From assembly GCA_934045905.1 (NCBI GenBank), contig OW203763.1, positions 41,693,172 to 41,757,171 of the forward strand: a DNA stretch of 64,000 nt. Reading direction: 5' to 3'. The notes beneath the pieces were generated by a model. The model had not been told where the DNA came from. It was given only the letters and a program-made list of their open reading frames with translations, and ran no database searches. Source of the stretch: Leuctra nigra (lineage: Eukaryota; Arthropoda; Insecta; Plecoptera; Leuctridae). The position numbers were made by a program, and so were the translations under genes. Shown one piece after another: positions 1-11,557 of the stretch (position 1 is the stretch's first letter; the number at the start of each line of letters is the position of its first letter).

Positions 1-39
1 ACACGGAATAAATCACGTAATATCAATAACACATTGTTT

Positions 40-215
40 TGTGTCAAGTTGGCTCAGGCTGGAATGCTCAGCACGTAATGCTCAGGACGTAATGCTCAAT
101 ACGCAATGCTCAGGACGTAATGCTCAGGCTGTAATGCTCAGGCAGTAATGCTCAGGCTGTAATGCTCTCGACTCCGTAACTCTGGGTTCGATTCCCGCGG
201 CAGTCTCTCCTTCCC
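40..215 (+). repeat. tRNA-derived SINE-like sequence with an expanded 14-bp tandem repeat
   Basis: A run of about eight imperfect copies of AATGCTCAGGACGT lies at about 62-166. It is followed by GGGTTCGATTCCCG, which matches a tRNA/SINE box B. The related sequence near 14905 has the same GGCTCAGG...CTCTGGGTTC framework without the expansion, so the array looks like a local amplification inside a SINE head. The rest of 216-627 shows no feature I recognise. Confidence 0.45.
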
Positions 216-627
216 AAACGAATCTTTCCTTCTTCTTTGCAATTCACAATCATCTTCAAAACTATTCGTTAGTCGCCGCTAGCAAAGTTGTAGTTCAGTC
301 GACGAAACACAGGTAAAATCAAACCACAATCACAGTTTGCTACTTGTACTGACACTTGTGAAGTTCTTCAACAGACGTTCTTTCATTCGCGTTGTTTGAT
401 GTTTCTAGTCGTCCACGGGGCTGTGTGAGATCGCGGATGGACGAGGCCCAGTGTCTTGGCGCAATGCCAAGTGAAAGGTACTACCTCTGTCCACCCGCTG
501 ATGACGTTGAAACCGATGCGCGTTGTTCCAAGTGGCTGTGATTGAAGACGAGACGAAACAATGCGCCGCGCAGGAGCGATGCGGCGACACGTCCACACGC
601 TGAGACCTCCGACTGGCGACTGAGTGC

Positions 628-636
628 GTGCGCAGC
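628..636. repeat. 9-bp target site duplication, left side of the MULE
   Basis: GTGCGCAGC directly abuts the left inverted repeat and recurs exactly at 6462-6470 next to the right inverted repeat. Confidence 0.85.
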
Positions 637-702
637 GGGGAGGTCTATCTTCACATAATTCCGGCGACAACATGGCCGCTATCAAAACCGAACATTGTCG
701 AA
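637..702 (+). repeat. Left terminal inverted repeat of the MULE
   Basis: About 66 bp, the reverse complement of 6396-6461 with two mismatches. The 5' end is GGGGAGGTC. Confidence 0.85.
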
Positions 703-760
703 TGAGTGACCACGTGACTACTACAGACATTTGGCGCGGAAACTGCAAACGTCAAAAAAC

Positions 761-3700
761 ATGTCTACTACAGGAATTCCTGGACTCTTGGCTAATTTAT
801 CTAATTTCACTAGCCATGAATCTTCCTACAGTGGGTTTTTTGGTGGTGGTGAAGAAAGGTTCAATTCTTTTAATGAAGACCTTCGAAAGTTGGGATATTC
901 TTTTGTAGTAAGAAATAGCATTCAACGAGAGGAAAAAGGTTGGTTGATTGCTTGGTTTTCATAATAACTAGTATCTACTTGTACTTGCAAACATTATAAT
1001 AATTGCTAACTCTATACCTGTAGAAGATTATTGGTACTAACATAAACTTAGAAAGCTATGAAATCTAAAAGTATGTAACTTTAAACCTTCGGTAAATGCT
1101 GTAGCGGCTAGTCTAACACCGTATAACAAGAAGCTTCTGCCATTCAGCACAAACATAATTTAATTCCAAACATGAATCAATTACCTACTCCACGAATAAA
1201 TCAGTTAGGTAGTACTTACTATTTTTCACGAAACTATGTAATTACCTACATGGCATACCTAGTCCATGATCATTCTGCCGACAATAATTTCAAGTTTGTA
1301 TCAATGTAGGTACCTACCTAAATAAAATTGTATCAATTTTTAACAATTAGGTACCTACCTACTAATTGTTATTGAGTTGTCAACTTCAGTCAAGAATTGA
1401 CTGAATTGAATTGTCAAGAAAGGTTTCTATCTGCTAGCTTGTCAGTTTTAGTTTGAAATTGAGCGTGTGGAGTATTTCCATTCAACACTTGTGGTACTCA
1501 CATTTTTATACTTATTATTGGCATGCATGTTTTGCGATTTGAATTGTATGATTTATTCAGATTACATTTCTCAAAATTTGATGTAGTAGGTACCTAGTTA
1601 ACATCATTCATAAATCATAATGGTGTTATCCATTAATAACAACAGACTAGTTTCAATCGCTGTTCTGTTTTTAATTTTATTTCAAATCCATTTTTCACAT
1701 TTACCTATTATATTTCATACAAAATGCACAAATCACAAAGTGTATAACATGAACCTATGTAACAAGTCAATTATATACATTATTTATAACGTACGTTGTT
1801 ACATTCATACTCCCTACATATTGTAGAATCCACAAGATTCCTGTACTCCTTCGATCGAGGCGACTGCAACATTCCATTTTTTGGGTCACCCTTTCAAGTA
1901 ATAAAATATTATGACATGGAATGTTCACAAGGATCCAACTACAAAACCTCTGATAAGTCTACAGCAGCCAATCCTCCTCATCTGGTAGGTACAAAATATT
2001 TTTTCAGTTTTTAAAAAACAAAAATGTTTCAGATAAACTTTTATAATCAATATGTAACTAGATGAATTCCTATAATGATTAATAAAATTGACAGTTCACA
2101 TTCAATGTAAAAACCTGTAAATAATGTATCAATGTAGGATGATCATCCATCTGGTCAGAAAAGACGTCAATTGATTCAATCTACAAAGCGGATTGGCTGT
2201 CCTGCGAAATTGACAATTAAAATTGTTAAAGTATTTCTTGGATATGAAATGAAAGAAAACAAGAAGAGCCGCGAGAAGACCCTAGTAAGAAATTTATGTA
2301 ATGTACAGTTTATAGAGTACATAGTTATATTAGGTAGGTAGGTAATGAAAGGATCGTAACATCACTTTCCATTATTCAGTAATGAACCGCTTTGGGGCTA
2401 GATTCACAAAACAAGTAAAAATACTATTTTTAAACAGTACATTTTTATATTACTTTGCAGCTCATCAAGCAGCTTAAGGAAGACATGGACAACAAAAAGC
2501 TGATTAAAACAGAAGAAAGAGTGTATATTAATGTATCCAAAGAAAGCATCCATTCACATCCCACAATATCGTCAATCCTAAATCAACAACTTCATCCAGT
2601 TCTAAAGGCAAAGATCAGATAACTCGTACAGAGAAATGTGTGCTCTATACGCAGTATCAAAATCCAGCTGGAAGAATGCGTATTGAACATGTTCAAGAAT
2701 TCAACTCCTCCCCATTATTTAAACCGGTGCTACTTTCCTACTGATAAAACCATAATTAATCACATGTACAAGGCTAACTTCCAAATAAAAAAGAACAAAT
2801 TTGATCAAGAGGCATTGGAAGAGATGATCAAGACCTGGAAGACACAATCTCCTCTAGACCATATATTTTTCCGTCCCTATCATGAATCTGCTGATGAAAC
2901 TGAGGATGAATCTACTCCTAGTCGAACACTTCCACTCTTATTTTGCCATCAAACAAAGTGGCAACAAGACCTAATGGCAAGATATGGAAATAATATTTCC
3001 TTGCTCGACGCCACATACAAGACCACAAAGTACAGTTTGCCACTCTTTTTCATTGCAGTCAAGACCAACGTAGGATATACAGTAGTGGCTTCATTTGTGG
3101 TTCAGACCGAGTCAGCTCAGAATATAAAAGAAGCACTGAACATGATTTCCTCATGGAATGCCTCATGGAACCCTCAGTTTTTCATGACTGATTTCTCCGA
3201 GGCGGAGATCAATGCTGTAGAAGATGTTTTCCCCAATTCTACAGTGTATTTGTGCGCATTCCACCGCGAGCAAGCTTGGAATCGCTGGCTGAAGAAAAGT
3301 GGAAATGTTCTTCCAGGTAGTGAGATGACCATCAAGCAACTGTGGCGAGCAATAGCAAAGTCAACCAACATCGCAGATTATGAAGACTGCCTCACTGCTT
3401 GGAATACCAGCGATGCCTTCACATCAAACATCAAGGCTCAGGAATACTTCTCACGGCAGTGGATACCTCATGTACACCGCTGGGTTCCAGCACTGCAATC
3501 CCAGGATTTTCTTTGGAAAGTAACGACAAACAATGGCATAGAAAATCAAAACCGAATCCTCAAACACAAATTCTTACACCACTCATTTGACAAAACTCTT
3601 TCCGGAATGATCAGAGTAATTCTTGAACAGTTTCTACCTGACTCAATCAAAAAGTACATATGCTCAAATGCCCAAATGGATCCAAAATATAAATCATTCA

Positions 3701-5765
3701 ACAGCAATCTTCCAAACTTTCTTCATAACAGGCCTATAAATTTCATCAAGCACATCTGGAAAAGATTCAAAACAGCTGAAACAGAGTACAAATTGAACTT
3801 GATTGTATCATTTGACAGTCTGGAGGAAGCAGAATGTGGGATATTTACAGTCCGGAGTGAGAACACCACAGACAGCAACTACATAGTTGACTTCAATGCT
3901 CCATCTTGCAGCTGTTTTGATTTTCAAAAATGGAAGTTACCGTGCAAACACATGTGTGCAGTTTTCATTTACAAACCAAATTGGTCATTTGAAAGTCTTC
4001 CTGACACATACAAGAACAATCCATACTTCTTAGTAGATATGCAATATTCTGCTGGTACGTCCTACTTTCAGTACCTACTCTTTATTAAATAAATGTACTA
4101 ATACTTAGGCTTAAGTGATAGGTACCTATAATCTAGGGGTGAGATTTATTATTAGACATGGACTCAGATTTTTTCCGCAAATTCTCACAGACAGATTTTA
4201 ACATGAATGTCGTAATTATCTTTGGTAGCGCTTTATGGTAATTAGTACTTTCATTACCTCCTGGTACTGGACCCCTATAGTCTGTCCCCATTAGACCGAG
4301 ATAGTTTTAACATAGTAATTACATTTGAAGTCCAATAATATTGCTTAGATGTAGATTCATTGTTTGACTTGAACATGAAAGCCACTCTTTCACTAACACC
4401 GGACTAGTGTGGGGCTATTGTGGACTGTTTTCGTTTTTTTTAACTGAAGCCTAAAACAAAATCATGTTTTGGTTCTGGTTGTTTTGGATAAGTCCACAGA
4501 GGCGTTTGTGACACTATGAAATGAACTTAATGTTAGTTAATGATCCTGAACTATAGATACATTTACTACCTATACTTACATAATAATAGAAAATAAATAA
4601 TAATAATAACTACTTCAATTATCTTGGATTAAAATGAATCCTATACAAGTTCCAATTCATTTAATTTTCATCCATTTCTAATTTTAACAACATGCCAGGA
4701 AGACAATGGATATATTTTTACTTTTTTTCAGGTATTGTTGGCTGTATACCCGGCATAGAAGCCTCTGGTGAAGATGCAGAAGAAATTCCGGAACCTTCAC
4801 TTTCTGACGAAGAAACACTAATCATAGCTGGAACTCCAGAAAGACGAACAACCCTCACAGACAATGAGGCCGGTACTCCTAACGTCAACTTCTCCGGCAC
4901 TCCTGACGACGACATGTCTGGCACTCCTGACGAAGACATGTCAGGCACTCCCGAAGACAACTTGTCGGGCACTCCTGACGATGACTTGTCAGGCACTCCT
5001 GAAGACAACTTGTCCGGAACTCTTGATGACGACATGTCAACCACTCCCGACGACGACTTGTCAGGCACTCCTGAAGACAACTTGTCCGGCACTCCTGAAG
5101 ACAACCTGCCATCAGAAGAAAAGGTTTTAAAGGCACAAGTTCATCTTAGAGAGAAACTGAAGATTCTGATGGATTTGTCGTATACTATGCCAAATAAGAC
5201 TGTTTTGGATAGTGCAGCGCAACGACTGGAGATGATAATAAAGGACGTCACACAATCATCCCCTAAATCCAATGAGGGACTTTTACTTCTCCAAGACACA
5301 CAATCTTCTAGTTCCTGTACCACAACAAAACAACTACGGCATACCATATCCATTACCAAGAGGTAGGTTACTTAGTTTATTTTTTACGGGGGTATGATCA
5401 TTGTGCTTTTAAAAGACTGTTCATTCAGCACAGTTTTTTTTGCAAATATTCTTCAGTTTACTTAGGAACTAAATTGTGGGTGAGGGTGATAGGTACTTAT
5501 CTACACTACAGCATAAAATAATTTGAAATTGAAGCATACCTAAATGCAAAAATTAAAAGTTTAAAAGAAAAAAGTAGTGTGAAAAGTTATTGTAATTATA
5601 TTTTTTAAATAACAATTAATGCCTTTCCATTGCAGAGTTAAGCAAAAGTATTTAAACCTACCATCACGGAGCAAGAAAAGTAAGACAGCCATGAAGTGCA
5701 GTAATCGTGTTGGTGCAGTAGCTGACATGTGGAGGATGGCCGGAGATTGTCATGTCGGAAATTGA
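761..5765 (+). CDS. MULE transposase with SWIM zinc finger, six exons, one in-frame stop
   Basis: Inferred exons are 761-938, 1827-1984, 2138-2284, 2461-4054, 4732-5362 and 5636-5765. All junctions are GT-AG, phases agree throughout, and the model gives about 945 codons. The N-terminal part has a FAR1/FLYWCH-like stretch (TKRIGCPAKLTIK in exon 3). Exon 4 carries the MULE transposase core: LLDATYKTTKYSLPLFF (first Asp), FMTDFSEAE (second Asp), YLCAFHREQAW (CxxH) and NNGIENQNRILK (Glu). A SWIM finger follows (CSCFDF...LPCKHMC). Exon 5 adds an acidic repeat tail and exon 6 a basic C-terminus. The anomaly is TAA at 2620-2622, in frame between KAKIR and LVQRN, where the family reads through; a single G-to-T change from GAA would explain it. 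The first intron (donor GTTGGT) is the weakest junction. The role inferred from the family is cut-and-paste transposition of the surrounding element. Confidence 0.75.
4868..5110 (+). repeat. 24-bp in-frame repeat encoding acidic 8-aa units
   Basis: Within exon 5 of the MULE gene, about ten imperfect 24-bp units encode SGTPDDDM / SGTPEDNL. The unit is a multiple of three, so copy-number change keeps the frame. The tail is strongly acidic and probably disordered. Confidence 0.85.
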
Positions 5766-6395
5766 CTAGTCAGGCAGGCTACCTACATCAGCAAACCTGT
5801 AAAAATACATATGTTGAACCTACTACCTACGTAAAACCAAGGATTGTAAAACCTAGGACGGTAACGGTATATGACTACTAGTATTCATCATTAATGTCTC
5901 TACTAATTTATGACAAATTAGGATCAATTTATCTATTCAACCATAGAGACCTACTGAACTCCATTCAACGTTCTATCTAGTATCAATAGGTAGGTATCTA
6001 TGTCAATTCTATCAAACACAACCTGTCGCTTGTACTCAAGTAGGTAGATACTACCTACATAGGTAATAATTAGTAATTACGAATTTATGTGAGGTAATTT
6101 GTTATTATTGTATAGTTACAGTGGTTCAGTGCTTTTATCATGATGATATTATGTTTAGCCTTAGGTAAACATAGGTAGTTACCAGATAGTTACCAGAGTT
6201 TATTGGCTACGCCTAGGTGATATTAAATAATAATAATATAGAAGAATTTACCTTGTATTTATTCCATAATGTGGGTATTTCATAATATATTGCTGGTTCT
6301 TTTATTATGAAATAAAATTATCTACTTATCCGCACATTAACCTAACCTCAACCATTGACACTGACAGATGAGAGCGGTGTCATCATATTTTCGGC

Positions 6396-6461
6396 TTCGG
6401 CAATGTTCGGTTTTGATGGCGGCCATGTTGTCGCCGGAATTATGTGAAGATAGACCTCCCC
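6396..6461 (-). repeat. Right terminal inverted repeat of the MULE
   Basis: Mirror of 637-702. It ends GACCTCCCC at 6461 and is followed by the 9-bp duplication at 6462-6470. Confidence 0.85.
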
Positions 6462-6470
6462 GTGCGCAGC

Positions 6471-7731
6471 CAGCCGGCAAAGCGAGCCGAGATGCGGCAG
6501 TCGACACAGCGTTGCCACATTGGATTTTCAGCGCATACTGTCGCGGTAGAAAATGGAACTAAAATTCTAGATTTCATAGACGTGAAATGCTGGTAATGAA
6601 AAATGTAATAATTTATAAAATTTAAATGATCAAATCAACCACAACTAATGTATTTAAATCGCGTTAAAACGCACAAATTCAATAGTGAAATTCAAAATAC
6701 TTCCGGGCCCATGAGCGGCCCGGACGCGATAATTTTTCTGGCAAAGACTTGGTAAATGGGACGTAAATTGACCGTGACAAAAACTCTTATATCCAACTTA
6801 TTTATACAAATAGAACTCTAAGTTAAAGTCTAGTACTTATACAGTCACTTTATCATTTGGGCCCAAACTAATTATTTCTAAAAATGTATATTGACGATAT
6901 TATTGAGGTCTACCCACATAACTCATAAACGAAAGTTTACCAAATTTTGGGTAGCCATTTTGTTTTTATCAAGTGTTTGATCAAAATCACAATTTAATTT
7001 TTCACTAGAAAATGTGAAGGAAATTTTTACTTTCAATATTTTTTTTATTTTTTGCGCAATGTTTTGTGCAAATCAAAAAAAATAATCAGCTTAATCACAT
7101 TCATTGTTGTCCAATCATATTCATTCAAATAAAAAAATTTAAAAATAATAACAACTGCTCTTGACGAGTCGTTATATAAGTTATCGACTTCCTTTTTGCA
7201 CTGAAATATTTCTCACTTGATACACTGACATATACAAAGTTTACCAAAATCGGCTTAATAGGTATAAACATTTTTCCCAACAACATTTTCGACATACATT
7301 GAAACAAAATTTGATTACACATATAATTTGAGATTTTAAGCACATGCTAATTGAAAATTAAAATTAAAAATTACTATTTGATCTGTTAAATACTGTTCAC
7401 AAATTTAAAAAAACATATACGTTTTTGAGCAGCCATTTTGTTTTTACAGACAATTTTGTGGAAATCACGTATTAATTCTCAATTTTATAATGTTTGAATT
7501 TCCGGTTAACTTATTACGTGATTAATTAATTATTGTTGAAATATGTACACAATCGAGAAAAAGTAATTTTCGCCATTGCATTTGTTGTAAGGCATGTAAT
7601 TTTTTTTTGCAAATAACCTCAAATAAATCAAAACGGCTCTAAAACGATAGCCATTTGAGCTATTGGCACAAAATTTGAAGAATGCAAGCATATACATGCA
7701 GTGAATATGCTTTGCAAGGACGTTCCAAGCA
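6471..7731. other. AT-rich spacer without recognised genes
   Basis: Just outside the MULE, 6471-6560 is GC-richer. The remainder is AT-rich with recurring motifs such as AGCCATTTTGTTTTTA (about 6953 and 7430) and AAAGTTTACCAAA, which suggest an old degraded repeat. No convincing coding region or RNA was seen. Confidence 0.4.
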
Positions 7732-8208
7732 TTGCACAGAGTGTTAGTATTTGTCCTTATATTACAAATGAGTTCAACCCTGTGGAAGAATGTTAAGGGC
7801 CTCTCAAAGAGAATAAATGTTCTGAAACCGGACAGAAAATTACAACTCATCAAGAGTCTCGAACTTCTGGTCGGAGTTGTCACAGCATCAAACCTGACTG
7901 AGACGTTAACAACATCATTGGCAAGTGATGTCAGGGACATGATGCGGAAAATCAGTCAGGAGAGCCAAACGAGTATCCCTGTGCTTGGTATGCAGATGAC
8001 TGAAGAAAACCTTCGAGAACCGCATAACAAGAAGAGAGAACTTCAACAAAAGTTCTATTCAACAAAGAAGAGGAGAGAAAAGAAAGATTGGAGTTTGACA
8101 TTAACAAAACCAACATCAGGTCAAAAATCTTCTCTTGTTGAAGCTCTAAAATATGATATGTCACATCCAATTTTGAACATTCATAATGACTTTGACCACA
8201 TGTACTAA
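7732..8208 (+). CDS. Unrecognised ORF, 158 codons
   Basis: An open frame of 158 codons. The C-terminal half is charged (KKRELQQKFYSTKKRREKKDW) and the middle is Ser/Thr-rich; there is no motif I can assign. The first residues (LVFVLILQ) look hydrophobic, but upstream splice signals are as likely as a true start. It ends about 40 bp before the LINE insertion, which could have displaced a downstream exon or UTR. It may be the last exon of a host gene or a transposon remnant. No function is proposed. Confidence 0.25.
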   Translation: MHRVLVFVLILQMSSTLWKNVKGLSKRINVLKPDRKLQLIKSLELLVGVVTASNLTETLTTSLASDVRDMMRKISQESQTSIPVLGMQMTEENLREPHNKKRELQQKFYSTKKRREKKDWSLTLTKPTSGQKSSLVEALKYDMSHPILNIHNDFDHMY

Positions 8209-8237
8209 TTACATGTACTATTTACTACTATTTTATA

Positions 8238-8251
8238 TGTAGTGATATTAT
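8238..8251. repeat. 14-bp target site duplication at the 3' end of the RTE LINE
   Basis: TGTAGTGATATTAT is repeated exactly at 11544-11557, at the other end of the LINE. Confidence 0.8.
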
Positions 8252-11200
8252 ATATATATATATTGTGAGTATTTTACAGCACAGGCCGTTTCTCACACCC
8301 CAATCGCCACCTCTCCTTGTCCATCCAACCATCTTCCAGCAAGTTTCTTCTCCCCATTGCCTCCTTTACATCTTCTTGCCATTCTCTCGGCGGTCGGCCC
8401 CTTTTCCTCCTCTCTGGAGGGGTCCAATGCCATATCTTCAGGGGCCACCTATGGGGATCCATTCTTCTTAAGTGTCCATACCAGCACAATCTCCTTCGCT
8501 CTATCTCCTCTACCACTGTTTCTTCCTTCTTCATCCATCTCCGTATCTGTTCATTCCTAATATGCTCAATTCTTGACACCCTACAACTTCTTCTGAGCGC
8601 ATCCATTTCAACCGCCATCAACCTCTCTTTATCCCTCTTCGTTACTTCCCAGGTCTCAGATCCGTATGTAAGAATACTTTGTACAATGCTGCTATAAATT
8701 CTATTCTTTGTAGGCTTCTGCAGTTGTTCAGACCACCACATCGAGTTCAGCTTCTGAACCGCTTGTCTTCCCTGGATTATCCGGCTGCTAATATCTCTCC
8801 GACTACTTCCCTCCGATGAAAAAATAGATCCTAAGTACTTATACTCTCGGCACTCTTTCACTTCCTTCCCATCCACGTCCATGTCATTACCTTCTCCCCC
8901 TACCACCAAGTATTTGGTCTTGTCAAAATTGATTTTTAAACCCCATTTTTCGTATGTTTCTGATAATTTCCGCATCATATAATTGCAGTCGTCCTCGTCC
9001 AATGCAACCACTACTTGGTCATCAGCAAAGAGAAGGGAATGCAGGTAATCTCCATTCACAGGCACACCCATCCATCTACACTTGGCTTGCCATTCTTGCA
9101 AAACCTTATCTATATAGATTTTGAATAGAGAAGGTGAGAGGCAGCACCCTTGACGCAAACCCTTCGTAATCTCGAAGCTACTGGACATGCGATTTCCTAC
9201 TTTCACTACACTCCTCTGTCCTTCATACAGGTCTCTTATGGTGTCCACATATGCATGAGGAATAGTGCTGTCGTATAACACCTCAAACATCCTTTTTAAC
9301 GGCACTGTGTCATACGCTTTTTCTAGATCTACAAACACCAAATGAGTCTCCCTGCCTCTCGCTACCCTTTTTTGCACTAGCTGCCTCAAGGTGAAAATAT
9401 TATCCACACATGAGCGCCCCGCTGTGAAACCGCACTGTTCTTCTCCAATGGTAACTTCTTGCTCCAATCTAGTCTTTATAATACGCCCATACAATCTTCC
9501 AATAGATGCAGTTACGTTGATTCCTCTATAATTATGACAGTCCGTTCGGGATCCTTTCTTGTAGATAGAGCTCATGTATCCAACCTTCCACTCTTCTGGT
9601 ACATGCTCAGCGTCAATCAAGCATCTATTAAAGATGTCTTGTAGGATTTCTATGACTCCTTCTGGACTATTCTTCACCAATTCTATTGAAACATTTCCAG
9701 GGCCTGGTGCTCTCCCATTCTTTGTGCGTCTCAGGGCTTGGTAAATTTCTCTCTTGGTTATTACACCAATTGCTACATTCTGCCTCTGCCTTGGTAAGAT
9801 ATTCCACCCTTGCATGTACTCATTCCGATCTTCGTTTAACATTTTCTCGTAGTACCCCCTCCACTCTTCTATCCCAATCATCTGTACCTTGGATTTATAT
9901 TGCGTATCCTGCCTCAAATCCTTAATAGTCTTCCATGCTTCTCTAGCCCTAGTACCTCCTATATGTCTATCAATTTCATCGCACCTTTTATTCCAGGCTT
10001 CATTTCTTGCTTTAACGACTGTTTTTTTTACTTCTCTGCTCGCTCTTGCATACTGCTTCCTATCCTCTCTATCCTGACTCACCAACCACTTCTGATATAG
10101 CTGCCTTTTCTCTTTTATGATGTTTTCTACTTCTGTGTTCCACCAGTACACCGTCCTTTCCTTAGACTCCTCTTCCCCGAGTGCTTCACTCGCCGCTTCA
10201 TGAATCGCTTGTTTCATTCTGCTATAACTCTGCTCTACTGTCTCATTCTCCCCTGCTTGGCTTAATTTCTGTGCTAGACGTAACTTATACAGAAATCTGA
10301 TAGAGTCGTCTCGCAACAGGTGTAACTTATACCTCTTTCCCTCAACTCTTCCCTGGTCTGGTTGTTGCATCCCCGTTGTAGCATGATGTCTGTATTTAAT
10401 CCAAACTCTGGCTTTTACAAACATGTGGTCCGTGCCACATTCAGCCCCTCTAACTACTTTTACGTCCATAGTCTTGAGCTCTGATTTTTGTCTCATTATC
10501 ACATAGTCTATAATCGATCTCAAGTTTCTCGTCGGTTGCATCCAAGTGTACTGATGAATTTGCTTATGCTGATAGAATCCATTCATTATCTTCAAATCCA
10601 ATGCACCACACAGTTCTATTAGTCGCTCTCCGTTATCATTCACAACATTCTCCCCAAATCTTCCAACCACCAGATCATCTTCCTTCCTTCCAGTTCTTCC
10701 ATTCAAGTCCCCCATTAGCAGTATTTCCTTTCTACTACTAACTTGACTCAAGAGGGTGATGAGGTCATTTTCAAACGCATCCTTAACTGCCTTGTTAGAA
10801 TCGTCCGTTGGTGCATAAGCAGCAACAACAACCAAACAGTGACCCCATATCTCCATCTCCACTTTCATTATCCGCTCAGAAGTCTCCTCCCAATTCTTGA
10901 TAAACTTCCATAATTTCTTGTTTACCACAATTGCTACACCGGCCTTCGCCCTTCGTTCTTTTGCGACCCCACTGTAGAAAAACAGATACTCTCCAATCTC
11001 CTCACTACCTCTCCCTTTCTTCTTTACCTCCGTCAGAGTGGCAATATCTATGTTATACTTCTCTAATTGCTGGAAGACTTCATGTTGTTTGGTACTTATC
11101 CCCTGAATGTTCCATGTTCCAAAATTCAAGGTCCGTTTTCTTAGCTTTGTTCGTCTATAAGGTTTTCCGTCCGTTGGTTTCCGAGGCTTATCGTTGGGTT

Positions 11201-11543
11201 TCTTAGCATTGTTCGTTTTTTACTGAGATAAGGGAGCTAGCCTTATGCCCAAACCCCCAACCTGGAGGACCAGCATTTTCTGTAGGGGTTTGTTCCCTTA
11301 GCCGATTGGCCCCAGTTTGAATGCGCCGGGAACTCGCATGCACCCTCTCCCGTCTGCTATATGACATGCATCCATTGCATGCCATACATTGCCCAGCGGT
11401 CACGCGACTCATGTCTTCGTGGACGTGGGAGTAGGATTTGATGGTATAGGTTAAAACCCGCGGGCATTTCTCGGAGTTTTGGTACCGTCTAATCCTCGGC
11501 TGATTAGACGACCCCCGAGACCCTTTTCCACCCTTTGACCTCC
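8252..11543 (-). mobile_element. Full-length RTE-type non-LTR retrotransposon
   Basis: The insertion is bounded by exact 14-bp target duplications (8238-8251 and 11544-11557) and ends at its 3' side (low coordinates) in an AT dinucleotide tail, as RTE elements usually do. It contains one intact endonuclease/reverse transcriptase ORF and a 5' leader of about 410 bp (11130-11543). The leader holds a 69-codon open frame at 11203-11412 with several Cys residues that may be a small ORF1 or simply leader sequence. Exact duplications and an uninterrupted ORF argue for a recent insertion. Confidence 0.87.
8274..11129 (-). CDS. RTE-type LINE polyprotein: endonuclease and reverse transcriptase
   Basis: A 951-codon ORF. 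Residues 1-240 form an apurinic-type endonuclease: GTWNIQG at the start, LTEVK (Glu), LLMGDLNGRTG (Asp/Asn) and GTDHMFVKARV (the usual SDH appears as TDH). The reverse transcriptase occupies roughly 440-760: YKKGSRTDCHNYRGINV, CGFTAGRSCVDN, VFVDLEKAYDTVP, GLRQGCCLSPSLF and the catalytic FADD near residue 700. The C-terminus has the WTPPERRKRGRPPREW type motif common in RTE-group proteins. There is no gag-like ORF1 of normal size. The frame is undamaged, so the protein could be active. Its known role is target-primed reverse transcription at the nicked site. Clade assignment rests on motif resemblance. Confidence 0.9.
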   Translation of the reverse strand: MNFGTWNIQGISTKQHEVFQQLEKYNIDIATLTEVKKKGRGSEEIGEYLFFYSGVAKERRAKAGVAIVVNKKLWKFIKNWEETSERIMKVEMEIWGHCLVVVAAYAPTDDSNKAVKDAFENDLITLLSQVSSRKEILLMGDLNGRTGRKEDDLVVGRFGENVVNDNGERLIELCGALDLKIMNGFYQHKQIHQYTWMQPTRNLRSIIDYVIMRQKSELKTMDVKVVRGAECGTDHMFVKARVWIKYRHHATTGMQQPDQGRVEGKRYKLHLLRDDSIRFLYKLRLAQKLSQAGENETVEQSYSRMKQAIHEAASEALGEEESKERTVYWWNTEVENIIKEKRQLYQKWLVSQDREDRKQYARASREVKKTVVKARNEAWNKRCDEIDRHIGGTRAREAWKTIKDLRQDTQYKSKVQMIGIEEWRGYYEKMLNEDRNEYMQGWNILPRQRQNVAIGVITKREIYQALRRTKNGRAPGPGNVSIELVKNSPEGVIEILQDIFNRCLIDAEHVPEEWKVGYMSSIYKKGSRTDCHNYRGINVTASIGRLYGRIIKTRLEQEVTIGEEQCGFTAGRSCVDNIFTLRQLVQKRVARGRETHLVFVDLEKAYDTVPLKRMFEVLYDSTIPHAYVDTIRDLYEGQRSVVKVGNRMSSSFEITKGLRQGCCLSPSLFKIYIDKVLQEWQAKCRWMGVPVNGDYLHSLLFADDQVVVALDEDDCNYMMRKLSETYEKWGLKINFDKTKYLVVGGEGNDMDVDGKEVKECREYKYLGSIFSSEGSSRRDISSRIIQGRQAVQKLNSMWWSEQLQKPTKNRIYSSIVQSILTYGSETWEVTKRDKERLMAVEMDALRRSCRVSRIEHIRNEQIRRWMKKEETVVEEIERRRLCWYGHLRRMDPHRWPLKIWHWTPPERRKRGRPPREWQEDVKEAMGRRNLLEDGWMDKERWRLGCEKRPVL

Positions 11544-11557
11544 TGTAGTGATATTAT

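Larger units (their letters stand above)
637..6461 (+). mobile_element. Complete Mutator-like DNA transposon (MULE)
   Basis: The element has terminal inverted repeats of about 66 bp (637-702 and 6396-6461) that differ at only two positions and begin GGGGAGGTCTATCTTC. It is flanked on both sides by the identical 9-bp sequence GTGCGCAGC (628-636 and 6462-6470). A 9-bp target duplication is the hallmark of Mutator-like elements. Inside lies a plus-strand MULE/SWIM transposase gene with phase-consistent introns. Ends, duplication and gene type agree, so this is one transposition unit of 5825 bp. Introns and the region 5766-6395 hold AT-rich DNA with no other coding signal. Confidence 0.88.

Noticed and set aside
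383..748. Minus-strand 121-codon ORF next to the MULE end
   Set aside because: It overlaps the terminal repeat and target duplication and has no motif.
8317..8697. Plus-strand ORFs inside the RTE LINE
   Set aside because: Shadows of the 951-codon minus-strand ORF.
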